Source of the DNA: Desulfobacula sp.
GTDB lineage: Bacteria; Desulfobacterota; Desulfobacteria; Desulfobacterales; Desulfobacteraceae
Length of the DNA: 32,787 bases
Direction: 5' to 3'
NCBI GenBank assembly: GCA_021647625.1
Contig: JAKIUJ010000022.1
Span: 1-32,787 of the forward strand
Part shown: piece after piece, positions 24,901 to 32,787 of the stretch
How the letters are laid out: each line of letters begins with the position of its first letter
Numbering within the stretch: position 1 is the stretch's first letter
The notes under the pieces: generated by a model
Database searches by the model: none
What the model was told of the DNA's origin: nothing
The model's input: the letters and a program-made list of their open reading frames with translations, nothing else
Program-made: the position numbers and the translations under genes

Positions 24901-27164
24901 CAAAACCCTTAATAATTGTTGAATCACCAACAAAGATAAAAACGTTAACAAAATATATTGGAACAGACTTTAAAGTTGCTGCCAGTGCCGGGCACATCAG
25001 AGACCTTCCAATTAAGACCCTTGGGATTGATGTAGATAAGGAATTTAAAGCCGAATATGTCAATATCAAAGACAAATCCAAAGTCATCTCAAACTTAAAA
25101 AAGCTGGCCAAGAATACAACAGATGTTTATCTTGCTCCTGACCCCGACCGTGAAGGAGAAGCTATTGCCTTCCATATTATGGATATTTTAAAAAAGAAAG
25201 GCAGAAAATTCCACCGGGTGCTTTTTCATGAACTGACAAAAAAAGGAATAAAAGAAGCTCTTCTCTCTCCAGGCGATCCTGACATTGATAAATATGATGC
25301 ACAGCAGGCACGAAGAAAGCTTGATCGACTGGTGGGATATCAAATTTCACCGCTGTTATGGAAGAAGGTCCAAAGAGGCCTGAGTGCAGGACGTGTGCAA
25401 TCTGTAACAGTTAAAATTATTTGTGATAGAGAACGACAAATCCGCGCATTTGAACCTGAGGAGTTCTGGACAATTGATGCAGATCTGACTGCTTTTAATC
25501 CCCCCGGGTTCAAAGCCGCTTTAGTAAAGATAAACAATAAAAAGATTAGAATTGAAAATAATGAACAGGCATCCCAAATCGTTTTAGAGCTTGAAACCGC
25601 TGAATTTATCGTTAAAGACATAAAAGCCAAAACAATAAAAAAAAATCCCCTCCCCCCTTTTATCACAAGTAAACTACAGCAGGATGCCATTAATCGTTTA
25701 CGGTTTTCAGCAAAAAAAACCATGGTTGTTGCCCAACAACTTTACGAAGGTGTTGAGATTGGAAACGGCGGACCGGAAGGGTTGATCACTTATATGAGGA
25801 CCGATTCTACCCGGATCGCTCAGGATGCGGCCATTGAGGCACAGGACTATATCACCCGGACTTTAGGGAAAGAGTTTGCATTAGACGAACCTCGTTTTTT
25901 TAAAAATAAAAATAAAGTTCAGGATGCCCATGAAGCCATTCGTCCCACATCGGTTTTTCATTCGCCGGATAAAATAAAACAATTTTTATCTGAAGATCAA
26001 TTTAAACTGTATGAGCTTATATGGAAACGATTTGTTGCGTCTCAAATGGCACAGGCCCTTATTGATCAAAAAACAATTTTTATTCAGGCAGGTAAAGCCT
26101 ATTTGTTTTCTGTTTCAGGCTCCACCGTTAAATTTGCAGGTTATATGGCCATATATTCACAGCAAAAAGAATCTAAAGATAATGATATTCAATCGCTTCC
26201 TGATGTTGAAGTCGACACGCTGTTAAAACGTTTAGCTATTCTTCCAAAGCAGCATTTTACCAAACCCCCGCCTCGTTTCTCCGAGGCTTCCCTGGTAAAA
26301 GAACTTGAAAAAAATGGTATTGGCCGTCCCAGTACCTATGCTTCAATTCTGACTGTTATCAGAGATAAAGGATATGTTGACCTTGTTAAACGCTATTTTG
26401 TACCCAGCGAACTTGGATTCATTGTAAATGATTTATTGGTTGAGTCTTTTCCCAACCTTTTAAATATTTCATTCACTGCCAAAATGGAAAACAACCTTGA
26501 TGATGTTGAAACTGGAAAACTTAAAGAAGTTCAATTGTTAACTCAATTTTATTGCTCTTTTAAAAAAAGCCTTGATGATGCCGGTGAAAATATGGTCAGT
26601 GTTAAAGGTGTGGGTGTTGATACTGAACTTGCCTGCCCGACCTGTGGCAAAGAATTAAAAATCAAAATCGGTAGAAACGGACATTTTCTTGCCTGTATCG
26701 GCTACCCTGAGTGTTCTTTTACCAGTAATTATACCCGTGATGAAAAAGGCACCTTGTCGATTGTTGAAAAAATCGTTGATAATACAAAAGTCAAAGACTG
26801 CATTAAATGCAACAAGCCCATGATCCAGAAAGAAGGCCGTTTTGGTCTGTTTTTGGCCTGCACAGGGTATCCGGAATGTAAACACACAGAATCCGTCAAC
26901 GGTGAAAACAGCAGCAAGGATATTGGCGTTAAGTGCCCGGAAAAAGGGTGTAAAGGTGCTGTTTTAGAAAAAAAATCAAAACGAGGGAAAATTTTCTACG
27001 GATGTTCGTCTTATCCGGACTGCAGCTTTGCCTCCTGGGATAAACCGGTTGCTAAACCCTGCCCTGAATGTAATGCGTCCTTTCTTGTTGAAAAAGAAAC
27101 AAAAAAAGACGGAAAATTTTTAAAGTGTCCGATCAGGGAATGCAGTTTTAAAGAGTTTGAATAA
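24897..27164 (+). CDS. topA: DNA topoisomerase I (type IA)
   Basis: A 755-residue enzyme that relaxes negative supercoils. The TOPRIM domain carries VESPTKIKTL with catalytic Glu9 and the metal-binding DPDREGEA (82-89). The catalytic domain has the strand-binding QARRKLDRLVGYQISPLLW and SAGRVQSV, and the active-site GLITYMRTDSTRI with Tyr299. The C-terminal part (from about 580) has four Cys4 zinc-ribbon modules: CPTC...CIGYPEC, CIKC...CTGYPEC, CPEKGC...CSSYPDC and CPEC...CPIREC. The start is TTG at 24897, inside a TTGA overlap with the dprA stop, and a GGAGGG 6-7 nt upstream fixes it. It is the last gene of the plus-strand string and converges with the histidine kinase gene, 20 nt apart, with no terminator hairpin visible. 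Confidence 0.96.
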   Translation: MTKPLIIVESPTKIKTLTKYIGTDFKVAASAGHIRDLPIKTLGIDVDKEFKAEYVNIKDKSKVISNLKKLAKNTTDVYLAPDPDREGEAIAFHIMDILKKKGRKFHRVLFHELTKKGIKEALLSPGDPDIDKYDAQQARRKLDRLVGYQISPLLWKKVQRGLSAGRVQSVTVKIICDRERQIRAFEPEEFWTIDADLTAFNPPGFKAALVKINNKKIRIENNEQASQIVLELETAEFIVKDIKAKTIKKNPLPPFITSKLQQDAINRLRFSAKKTMVVAQQLYEGVEIGNGGPEGLITYMRTDSTRIAQDAAIEAQDYITRTLGKEFALDEPRFFKNKNKVQDAHEAIRPTSVFHSPDKIKQFLSEDQFKLYELIWKRFVASQMAQALIDQKTIFIQAGKAYLFSVSGSTVKFAGYMAIYSQQKESKDNDIQSLPDVEVDTLLKRLAILPKQHFTKPPPRFSEASLVKELEKNGIGRPSTYASILTVIRDKGYVDLVKRYFVPSELGFIVNDLLVESFPNLLNISFTAKMENNLDDVETGKLKEVQLLTQFYCSFKKSLDDAGENMVSVKGVGVDTELACPTCGKELKIKIGRNGHFLACIGYPECSFTSNYTRDEKGTLSIVEKIVDNTKVKDCIKCNKPMIQKEGRFGLFLACTGYPECKHTESVNGENSSKDIGVKCPEKGCKGAVLEKKSKRGKIFYGCSSYPDCSFASWDKPVAKPCPECNASFLVEKETKKDGKFLKCPIRECSFKEFE

Positions 27165-27184
27165 TCTTTATGAAATCTTGGAGT

Positions 27185-29281
27185 TTACCTTGCCTGATTG
27201 GCCCATTGCTGTATTGCTTTGAAAACAATTTCACGTTTAATGGGCTTGGTTAAAAAATCATCCATGCCGCAGTCTTTACATTTTTGCTTAAAATCATCCA
27301 GAACGTTTGCAGTCAAAGCAAGGATTGGAATTCGTTTATCGGGGTTATTGTTCGTTTCAAAGGACCGAATTAGCCTGGTTGCATCGAAACCATTCATTTT
27401 TGGCATATTAATATCCATGAATATCAAATCATATAGATCCGGGTTGGCAGTATACAATTTAACGGCCTCTTCGCCATTCGGAGCTATGTCAATGGTATAA
27501 CCGGCTTTTGACAACATAAGATGTGTCATTTTCTGGTTCACAGGATTGTCTTCAACCAGTAGAATGGATGCTGCCTGTTTTTTATTCTCAGACATCAGGT
27601 GAGCGGTTATAATTTCACTCTCTGTCTCATTCTTTTTACGGGTTGTTGTTTGTATCCCCATCACATAGGAAATCATTTCAAATAGTTTTTTGCGGGGAAT
27701 GGGTTTTGGTAAAAAACCTTTAAATCCCGCCTGGTGAAAAATATCTGCAATACCTGGTACGGGGATTGAGCAGGCGATAAATTTATATTTATATTTTTGA
27801 GGCTGAATATGAAGTATTTTTTTTGCAAACTTTTCTTTGTCAAGTTTTGGCAGTTTACCAAAATCAATAACCGCAATATCAAAGTTTTCAATCAAACCCT
27901 GGGTCATAAAAGACAAAAATTTAGAATATTCTATATGACAGACATCCATCCCGGCTAATTTAAAGTCATATGAAAAAAGTTTATAATTTTCATATGACGT
28001 GGTCACCAATAATACTTTTTTACCGTTTAATTGGGCTGATTTTACCCGTTTTAAACTCTTATTTTGTGCAACATCGACAATGGCTGTAAAAAAGAAATCA
28101 GATCCTTTATTTTCAATACTTTGGGCCCATAAATCCCCGCCCATTTCAATACCGATATTTTTACTTATAGCAAGCCCTAAGCCCGTACCACCGTATCGAT
28201 TGGTTATATCATCTTCCGATTGAATAAACGGTTTAAATATATTGTCGATTTGATCTTTTGCAATGCCGATACCAGTATCGGATATTTTTACAGCCAGTTG
28301 TACTTTGGCGACTTCACTGTTTTCAGATTCCGGATCATTGACAATTGAATTGTCGACATCAAGGGATAAATGAATTTTGCCTTGTTCTGTAAACTTAACA
28401 GCATTGCTTAAAAGATTAAGCAGCACCTGTCGGAAACGATGTGGATCTCCAATCACTTTGCCCGGCACTGAGTCCGCAACAGAGCAGAGTAGTTCCACTT
28501 TTGATTCATCGACTTTAGTTCTAACGACATCAATCGTATCAAAACATAAGACTTCCGGATCAAATACAATTTTTTCAAGGGTTAGTTTGCCGGCCTCAAC
28601 CTTTGAAAAGTCCAGAATATCATTCACAACGGATAAAAGCGTTTCACAAGAAAGCCGGGCATTTTTTAAGAATGAGGCCTGTTCCTCATTGAGTGGCGTA
28701 TCCATCAGCATGTCGGTATATCCAACAATCCCATTTAAAGGTGTTCTGATTTCATGACTCATGCTGGCCAGAAAAAAAGTTTTGGCCTTGGATGCTTCTT
28801 TTGCTTCACGAGCAAGAATATTGGATCGTTCAATCGCCCGGCATAACTCCTGATTGCTTTTTTTTAGATTGAGCAGATTTATTTTTTCTCTGGCAATCCT
28901 GTTTATTCTGGCAAGAGCAGAATTCATGTTAAACGGTTTGGTCATATAGTCGGATGCACCTGCATCCATGATATCTACATAGGAATAATCCGATCCAAAC
29001 CCAGTCATGATGATGACATAGATATCCTGGTATTTATCTTTTATCGTTTTAAGAAGATCAATACCATCCATACCACCGGGCATGGAAATATCTGAAATGA
29101 CCAAATGAAAGTCATTTATTTTAATAAGCTCTAAAGCCTCGAAAGCATCCTGGGCCTGCTGACACACAAAACCGGCCCGTTCCAGTGATCTTGAAACCAC
29201 AAGTCTAAGAGCCGGGTCGTCATCCACAATAAGGATATCGGTTATGGGGAAATCCAAAGCTATTGGTATCGGATTATTCAT
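27185..29281 (-). CDS. Hybrid sensor histidine kinase / response regulator (REC-HisKA-HATPase-pseudoREC-REC)
   Basis: With the ATG at 29281 the protein has 698 residues and no membrane segment. The order is: receiver 1 (about 14-130; phospho-acceptor Asp64 in VISDISMP, Lys115), HisKA with SMSHEIRTPLNG (His176), HATPase with Asn293 and DTGIGI and GGTGLGLAISK (about 275-402), a degenerate receiver-like domain (about 420-540; the usual acidic pair after the first strand is replaced by Thr-Thr, although Asp473 and Lys526 remain), and a final receiver (about 571-692; LLVEDNPVNQK, Asp623, Lys679). A cytoplasmic multistep phosphorelay protein fed by another kinase through receiver 1 is likely. Starts at 29317 and 29296 are possible but would overlap efp further; 29281 overlaps it by 8 nt and has AAGGGCGA upstream. 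No dedicated partner is visible. Signal and output are unknown. Confidence 0.92.
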   Translation of the reverse strand: MNNPIPIALDFPITDILIVDDDPALRLVVSRSLERAGFVCQQAQDAFEALELIKINDFHLVISDISMPGGMDGIDLLKTIKDKYQDIYVIIMTGFGSDYSYVDIMDAGASDYMTKPFNMNSALARINRIAREKINLLNLKKSNQELCRAIERSNILAREAKEASKAKTFFLASMSHEIRTPLNGIVGYTDMLMDTPLNEEQASFLKNARLSCETLLSVVNDILDFSKVEAGKLTLEKIVFDPEVLCFDTIDVVRTKVDESKVELLCSVADSVPGKVIGDPHRFRQVLLNLLSNAVKFTEQGKIHLSLDVDNSIVNDPESENSEVAKVQLAVKISDTGIGIAKDQIDNIFKPFIQSEDDITNRYGGTGLGLAISKNIGIEMGGDLWAQSIENKGSDFFFTAIVDVAQNKSLKRVKSAQLNGKKVLLVTTSYENYKLFSYDFKLAGMDVCHIEYSKFLSFMTQGLIENFDIAVIDFGKLPKLDKEKFAKKILHIQPQKYKYKFIACSIPVPGIADIFHQAGFKGFLPKPIPRKKLFEMISYVMGIQTTTRKKNETESEIITAHLMSENKKQAASILLVEDNPVNQKMTHLMLSKAGYTIDIAPNGEEAVKLYTANPDLYDLIFMDINMPKMNGFDATRLIRSFETNNNPDKRIPILALTANVLDDFKQKCKDCGMDDFLTKPIKREIVFKAIQQWANQAR

Positions 29282-29837
29282 TCGCCCTTTCAACATACTC
29301 ACGGGTCCTTGTATCAACCTTTATTAGCTGGCCTTCATCAACAAAGGGCGGTACCTGGATTTCAATTCCGGTTTCAAGAACAGCAGGTTTTGTACTTCCG
29401 GTTGCCGTATCCCCTTTAGCCCACGGCTCAGAACTCGTCACGCGAAGTACTATAAAATTTGGCAGTGTTACTCCGATTGGATTACCATTGTGCAAAAGGA
29501 TGGTACAAAGTATGTTATCCTTGAGAAAATCGATAACGTCCCCAAGTTGTTCTTTTGTTAAAAAATGCTGCTCATAGTTAGATGTATTCATAAAGCAATA
29601 AGAATCTTTATCGGCATATAGATATTCCATTTCCTGTTCATCAAGATCTGCTTTGGAAAATTTATCTCCGGATCGATAGGTTCGTTCAAATTGTGAACCG
29701 GTAATCATATTTTTCAATTTGCATTTATAAAGGGATTGTCCCTTTCCGGGTTTTTTAAATTGAAAATCTACAATTACATAGGGTTCTCCATCAATTTCAA
29801 ATTTCAAACCTTTTCTCAAATCACTTGCTAAGTACAT
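29274..29837 (-). CDS. efp: Translation elongation factor P
   Basis: A 187-residue protein of standard length. It has a KOW-like N-terminal domain with the loop KKPGKGQSLYKCKLKN, where Lys32 at the tip (PGKGQ) is the residue that many bacteria modify, then two OB domains; the C-terminal signature VPPFVDEGQLIKVDTRTREYVER is clear. EF-P relieves ribosome stalling at polyproline. An AGGAG lies 7-8 nt before the ATG. No modification enzyme (EpmA, EpmB, EarP) is in the window; the Lys at the tip and PGKGQ fit lysine-type modification or none rather than rhamnosylation of Arg. The hybrid kinase gene overlaps its end by 8 nt, so they are probably co-transcribed. Confidence 0.97.
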   Translation of the reverse strand: MYLASDLRKGLKFEIDGEPYVIVDFQFKKPGKGQSLYKCKLKNMITGSQFERTYRSGDKFSKADLDEQEMEYLYADKDSYCFMNTSNYEQHFLTKEQLGDVIDFLKDNILCTILLHNGNPIGVTLPNFIVLRVTSSEPWAKGDTATGSTKPAVLETGIEIQVPPFVDEGQLIKVDTRTREYVERANE

Positions 29838-29956
29838 GTAACGCTCCTGTTATTCATTGTATTAAATCGCACAGTTTTCATATTCCTTCTTTTAATCATA
29901 TTAATCGTTACTTGGCAACCTTATGGAAAAAATTACACAGATTTGCCCTGTAAAAA

Positions 29957-29984
29957 TTGCTTGCTTTTTTATGCTGATTATAGG
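29957..29984 (+). promoter_or_regulatory. Possible promoter of guaA
   Basis: TTGCTT (29957-29962) and TATAGG (29979-29984), 16 nt apart, lie about 42 nt before the guaA ATG in the 189-nt divergent efp-guaA region. The match is partial. Confidence 0.3.
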
Positions 29985-30026
29985 AAATTATATGATTTAG
30001 GAAAATTATAATTACAGGAAAACTTT

Positions 30027-31556
30027 ATGATTGTTGTCATAGACTTCGGATCCCAATTTAATCAGCTAATCGCCAGAAGAGTTCGTGAAAATAATGTTTA
30101 CTGCCAGGTGGAACCTTCAGGCATCTCCTTTGATAAAATAAAACAACTCAATCCCGACGGCATTATTCTGTCCGGTGGTCCCTCAAGTATATATGAAAAA
30201 AACAGCCCGACCATGGATGCTGCCATTTTTGAACTTGGCATCCCCATTCTTGGTATATGCTATGGGATGCATTATATGGTCCATACCCTTGGCGGTAAAA
30301 TTCAAAAGGCCGACAAGCGCGAATACGGATTCGCCAGCCTGGATATCAAAGAGGCGGACCCGTTGTTTAAAGATATGAACACGGGATTTCAATGCTGGAT
30401 GAGCCATGGCGACTCAACCATTGAACTGCCGGAGGGATTTGTTGTTACAGCGTCTACCCGGAACACATCAATTGCAGCCATTGCAAACCATGAAAAAAAA
30501 TTCTACGGCCTGCAGTTACACCCTGAAGTGGAGCATTCCATTAACGGTTCTTTGATGATTAAACATTTTTTATTTAATGCCTGCAAATGTACAACAAACT
30601 GGACAATGAAATCTTTTAGTGACGGTGCCATAGCCCAGATCAAAGAGGCTGTTGGTGATAAAAAAGTTATTATGGGATTGTCAGGTGGCGTTGACTCTTC
30701 TGTTGCTGCTACATTAATTCATAAGGCCATCGGAAAAAATTTGTTCTGTATCTTTGTTGATAATGGATTGTTAAGAAAAAATGAACAAGAAGATCTCGAG
30801 CAAAGCCTGTTATCCAAATTAGATTTAAATATACAATTTGTTGATGCTAAAGATACATTTTTAACCGCTCTGGGTGGTGTTACTGATCCTGAAAAGAAAA
30901 GAAAAATTATCGGCAAGCTTTTTATTGATGTTTTTGAAGCTGAGGCCGCTAAAATTGATAATGCAAAATTCTTAGGTCAAGGAACATTATATCCTGATAT
31001 CATCGAATCTAAATCCGCCTTTGGAGGACCCACATCTATTATCAAATCACACCACAATGTCGGCGGATTGCCCGAAAAAATGAAACTCAAACTCATTGAG
31101 CCATTACAGCTTTTGTTTAAAGATGAAGTTCGTAAATTAGGCACACAACTTGGCATTGATGACGACTTGATCTGGCGGCAACCGTTTCCCGGGCCGGGAC
31201 TTGCTATTCGTATTATGGGAAAAATCACTGCTGACAGACTTATGGTATTGCGTAATGCAGATGCCATCTTGCTTGAAGAGATTCGAAAGGCAGGTCTTTA
31301 CAGAAAACTGTGGCAGGCTTTTGCCGTCCTTTTGCCCATTAAAAGTGTTGGTGTGATGGGTGATAAAAGAACCTTTGCCGATTGTATCGCTATTCGAGCG
31401 GTCACCAGCAACGACGCCATGACAGCAGATTGGGCGAAACTACCCCATGATCTGTTAGGAACGATCTCAAATCGCATTATCAATGAGGTTGAAAATATTA
31501 ATCGGGTTGTTTTTGATATTACCTCAAAACCTCCCGGAACGATAGAATGGGAATAA
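30027..31556 (+). CDS. guaA: GMP synthase (glutamine-hydrolysing)
   Basis: A 509-residue enzyme that converts XMP to GMP with ATP and glutamine, the step after GuaB. The class I glutamine amidotransferase domain (1-190) has the nucleophile Cys78 in GICYGMH and the His165/Glu167 pair in LHPEVEHS. The ATP pyrophosphatase domain has the P-loop SGGVDSS (219-225), and the C-terminal dimerisation domain ends in the usual KPPGTIEWE. An AGGA 8-9 nt upstream of the ATG is the likely ribosome binding site. The following gene begins 26 nt after the stop on the same strand. guaB is not adjacent, unlike the guaBA operon of enterics. Confidence 0.97.
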   Translation: MIVVIDFGSQFNQLIARRVRENNVYCQVEPSGISFDKIKQLNPDGIILSGGPSSIYEKNSPTMDAAIFELGIPILGICYGMHYMVHTLGGKIQKADKREYGFASLDIKEADPLFKDMNTGFQCWMSHGDSTIELPEGFVVTASTRNTSIAAIANHEKKFYGLQLHPEVEHSINGSLMIKHFLFNACKCTTNWTMKSFSDGAIAQIKEAVGDKKVIMGLSGGVDSSVAATLIHKAIGKNLFCIFVDNGLLRKNEQEDLEQSLLSKLDLNIQFVDAKDTFLTALGGVTDPEKKRKIIGKLFIDVFEAEAAKIDNAKFLGQGTLYPDIIESKSAFGGPTSIIKSHHNVGGLPEKMKLKLIEPLQLLFKDEVRKLGTQLGIDDDLIWRQPFPGPGLAIRIMGKITADRLMVLRNADAILLEEIRKAGLYRKLWQAFAVLLPIKSVGVMGDKRTFADCIAIRAVTSNDAMTADWAKLPHDLLGTISNRIINEVENINRVVFDITSKPPGTIEWE

Positions 31557-31582
31557 ATTTGCAAATTAAGGGAATTTTATAA

Positions 31583-32533
31583 ATGACTTTAAAAGATTTC
31601 AAGCCCGGTGATCCAGACCTTGACCCTAATAATAAAAACATGAAAACCGCCGATACTGATATTGAATCTTCGGGTTATCATGAAGAAATAAACACATTAA
31701 AAATTGACAAGCTTTCAAACCGCATAACAATTATTGCCATCATGCTTCCCTGCCTGATTGGTGCTATTTTAATATTTGCCTATCTTGACATGAAAGAAAG
31801 AGTAGTGGACGTTGATGAGACTAAGAATACTCAGGTTGAAAGAATTTCCCAGCAATTGGAAGAAAAGTTGAATGCCCTTGATGTCAAGATTGCTAAGAAT
31901 AGATATGACCTTGACAATCAAGTACCTGTCCTTTCCAAAAAACTGGTAGCGATAGAAGGTCAAATAGCTAAATTATCAGGTTCTAAAGCAGATACTAAAT
32001 CATTAAAATCGATTCGTTCTGCTCTTGGAAAGCTCATTGCTCAAAATACCAAACAAAATAAATCCAACTTGCAAAGAACTGAAAATTTAAACAAGAGCAT
32101 TCTTGTTGCAATTAAAGAGAACAAGCTGAATTTCGAAAAAACAACAACACAAATAAAGAATGAATCCAAGTTGTTCAAAGAAGAATTTGATGCAAGGTTA
32201 CTTGAATTATCAGTTTATCAACAGGAACTTGGAGAACTTAGAAAGAATTTCAGCCTTTTGGACAAAAAATTCAAACGCTATGAGCAGGAGAGCGTTTCTT
32301 TGCCTATGGTTAATGAAAAAATGGACCGGCTCAACTCAGATCTTTCCAACCAATTGTCCAAAATTAAAATTCAGGTGGCAGCACTTAATAAAAAACTGGC
32401 CGCCAATTTGACCCGGTTGCAAAAAGACCTTGATCTTCTCATAAAATCATCAATGTCTCAAGGTCCACAACCCCAGATTAATATAGACGCTGCCGATGCC
32501 AACAGCATCGATCAAGCACCACTAATCCAATAA
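31583..32533 (+). CDS. Membrane-anchored coiled-coil protein, function unknown
   Basis: A 316-residue protein with a polar, acidic N-terminal tail (1-46), one membrane helix (about 47-68, RITIIAIMLPCLIGAILIFAYL) and then an almost continuous Lys/Leu/Gln-rich coiled coil to about residue 290, ending in a short Ala/Gln-rich tail. A short cytoplasmic tail and a large periplasmic rod are the likely topology. It resembles in layout the uncharacterised anchored coiled-coil proteins common in Desulfobacterales; I do not recognise a family. GGGAA lies about 8 nt before the ATG. It follows guaA by 26 nt and may be read through from it, without an obvious functional link. Confidence 0.8.
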   Translation: MTLKDFKPGDPDLDPNNKNMKTADTDIESSGYHEEINTLKIDKLSNRITIIAIMLPCLIGAILIFAYLDMKERVVDVDETKNTQVERISQQLEEKLNALDVKIAKNRYDLDNQVPVLSKKLVAIEGQIAKLSGSKADTKSLKSIRSALGKLIAQNTKQNKSNLQRTENLNKSILVAIKENKLNFEKTTTQIKNESKLFKEEFDARLLELSVYQQELGELRKNFSLLDKKFKRYEQESVSLPMVNEKMDRLNSDLSNQLSKIKIQVAALNKKLAANLTRLQKDLDLLIKSSMSQGPQPQINIDAADANSIDQAPLIQ

Positions 32534-32594
32534 GGTTACGGTTTTACTTTCGATTGATAGGCAGTACCTTCAGGAATCGAGAACCAGGTAAAAA

Positions 32595-32619
32595 AGGTTG
32601 GGATGGAAATAACCAACCT
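32595..32619 (+). terminator. Weak hairpin after the coiled-coil gene
   Basis: AGGTTGG (32595-32601) and CCAACCT (32613-32619) form a 7-bp stem with an 11-nt loop about 60 nt after the stop codon. No T-tract follows on the plus strand, so if it ends transcription it does so poorly. The rest of 32534-32787 is AT-rich and shows no supported gene. Confidence 0.25.
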
Positions 32620-32787
32620 AATAAATTTACGATACAATTTTGATTCGATTTTCTTTTACGACTCACATTCAACACCCTAAATAAAAAAAGTTAAGGTTTT
32701 ATCTAAAAAACAATTTGTAGTTATTTTAAGTGGTTAATTTGGTTAAGAGTGTTTTTGAATGAAATTTATTCGCTGAACAATATTTAG

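Noticed and set aside
29282-29317. Upstream ATGs of the hybrid kinase inside efp
   Set aside because: They lengthen the overlap with efp to 23-44 nt and add residues in front of the first receiver strand; the ATG at 29281 has a better-placed purine-rich ribosome binding site.
32544-32666. 40-codon GTG-start frame on the minus strand near the right edge
   Set aside because: No convincing ribosome binding site or family resemblance; it lies in AT-rich sequence and could easily arise by chance.
1-32787. CRISPR arrays, tRNA genes, IS elements, prophage or defence systems
   Set aside because: No regularly spaced direct repeats, no tRNA T-arm other than that of tmRNA, and no transposase, integrase or known defence domains in any translated frame.

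Overview
The window is a gene-dense, AT-rich (by eye about 40% GC) chromosomal segment. It most likely comes from a sulfate-reducing member of the Desulfobacterota, order Desulfobacterales (Desulfobacter/Desulfobacula-like). This rests on the tmRNA tag ADDYDYAVAA, the gene order, the style of the house-keeping proteins and a palindromic intergenic repeat. No database search was possible, so the taxon is an inference. Nearly every gene is a core cell-biology gene. There is no CRISPR array, IS element, prophage or defence locus.

Layout, left to right. (a) 1-2254, minus strand: guaB (IMP dehydrogenase) followed 7 nt later by dnaE (Pol III alpha), which runs off the left edge. (b) 2255-2841: a long non-coding gap with a 10-bp hairpin and a 158-bp composite palindrome bounded by 10-bp terminal inverted repeats. 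(c) 2842-3829, plus strand: a CmoM-like methyltransferase and a 58-residue Arg-rich small protein. (d) 3946-7161, minus strand: an HPr - EI (ptsI) - smpB operon ending in the tmRNA gene ssrA. ssrA has its own sigma70-type promoter and a structured leader. (e) 7350-8015, plus: a LOG-family protein. (f) 8023-11892, minus: a 1289-residue fusion of HEAT-like repeats, pentapeptide repeats and a class I (CyaA-type) adenylate cyclase. (g) 11990-19138, plus: parE-parC-mltF-rng. (h) 19213-27164, plus: LysM-like membrane protein - yajC - secD - secF - CpoB/YbgF-like lipoprotein - dprA - topA, tightly packed and using four TTG starts. (i) 27185-29837, minus: efp followed by an overlapping hybrid histidine kinase. 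(j) 30027-32533, plus: guaA and a membrane-anchored coiled-coil protein.

Functional themes are ribosome rescue (SmpB with tmRNA, adjacent to each other), general PTS phosphotransfer (HPr, EI, no EII in view) close to a class I adenylate cyclase, chromosome topology (ParE, ParC, TopA), Sec export (YajC, SecD, SecF), RNA turnover (RNase E/G), cell-wall remodelling (MltF) and guanine nucleotide synthesis (guaB and guaA, split to the two ends). The most unusual items are the HEAT/pentapeptide/class I adenylate cyclase fusion, a SecF with about 45 extra residues forming two more hydrophobic segments, the composite palindromic repeat, and the structured smpB-ssrA spacer.
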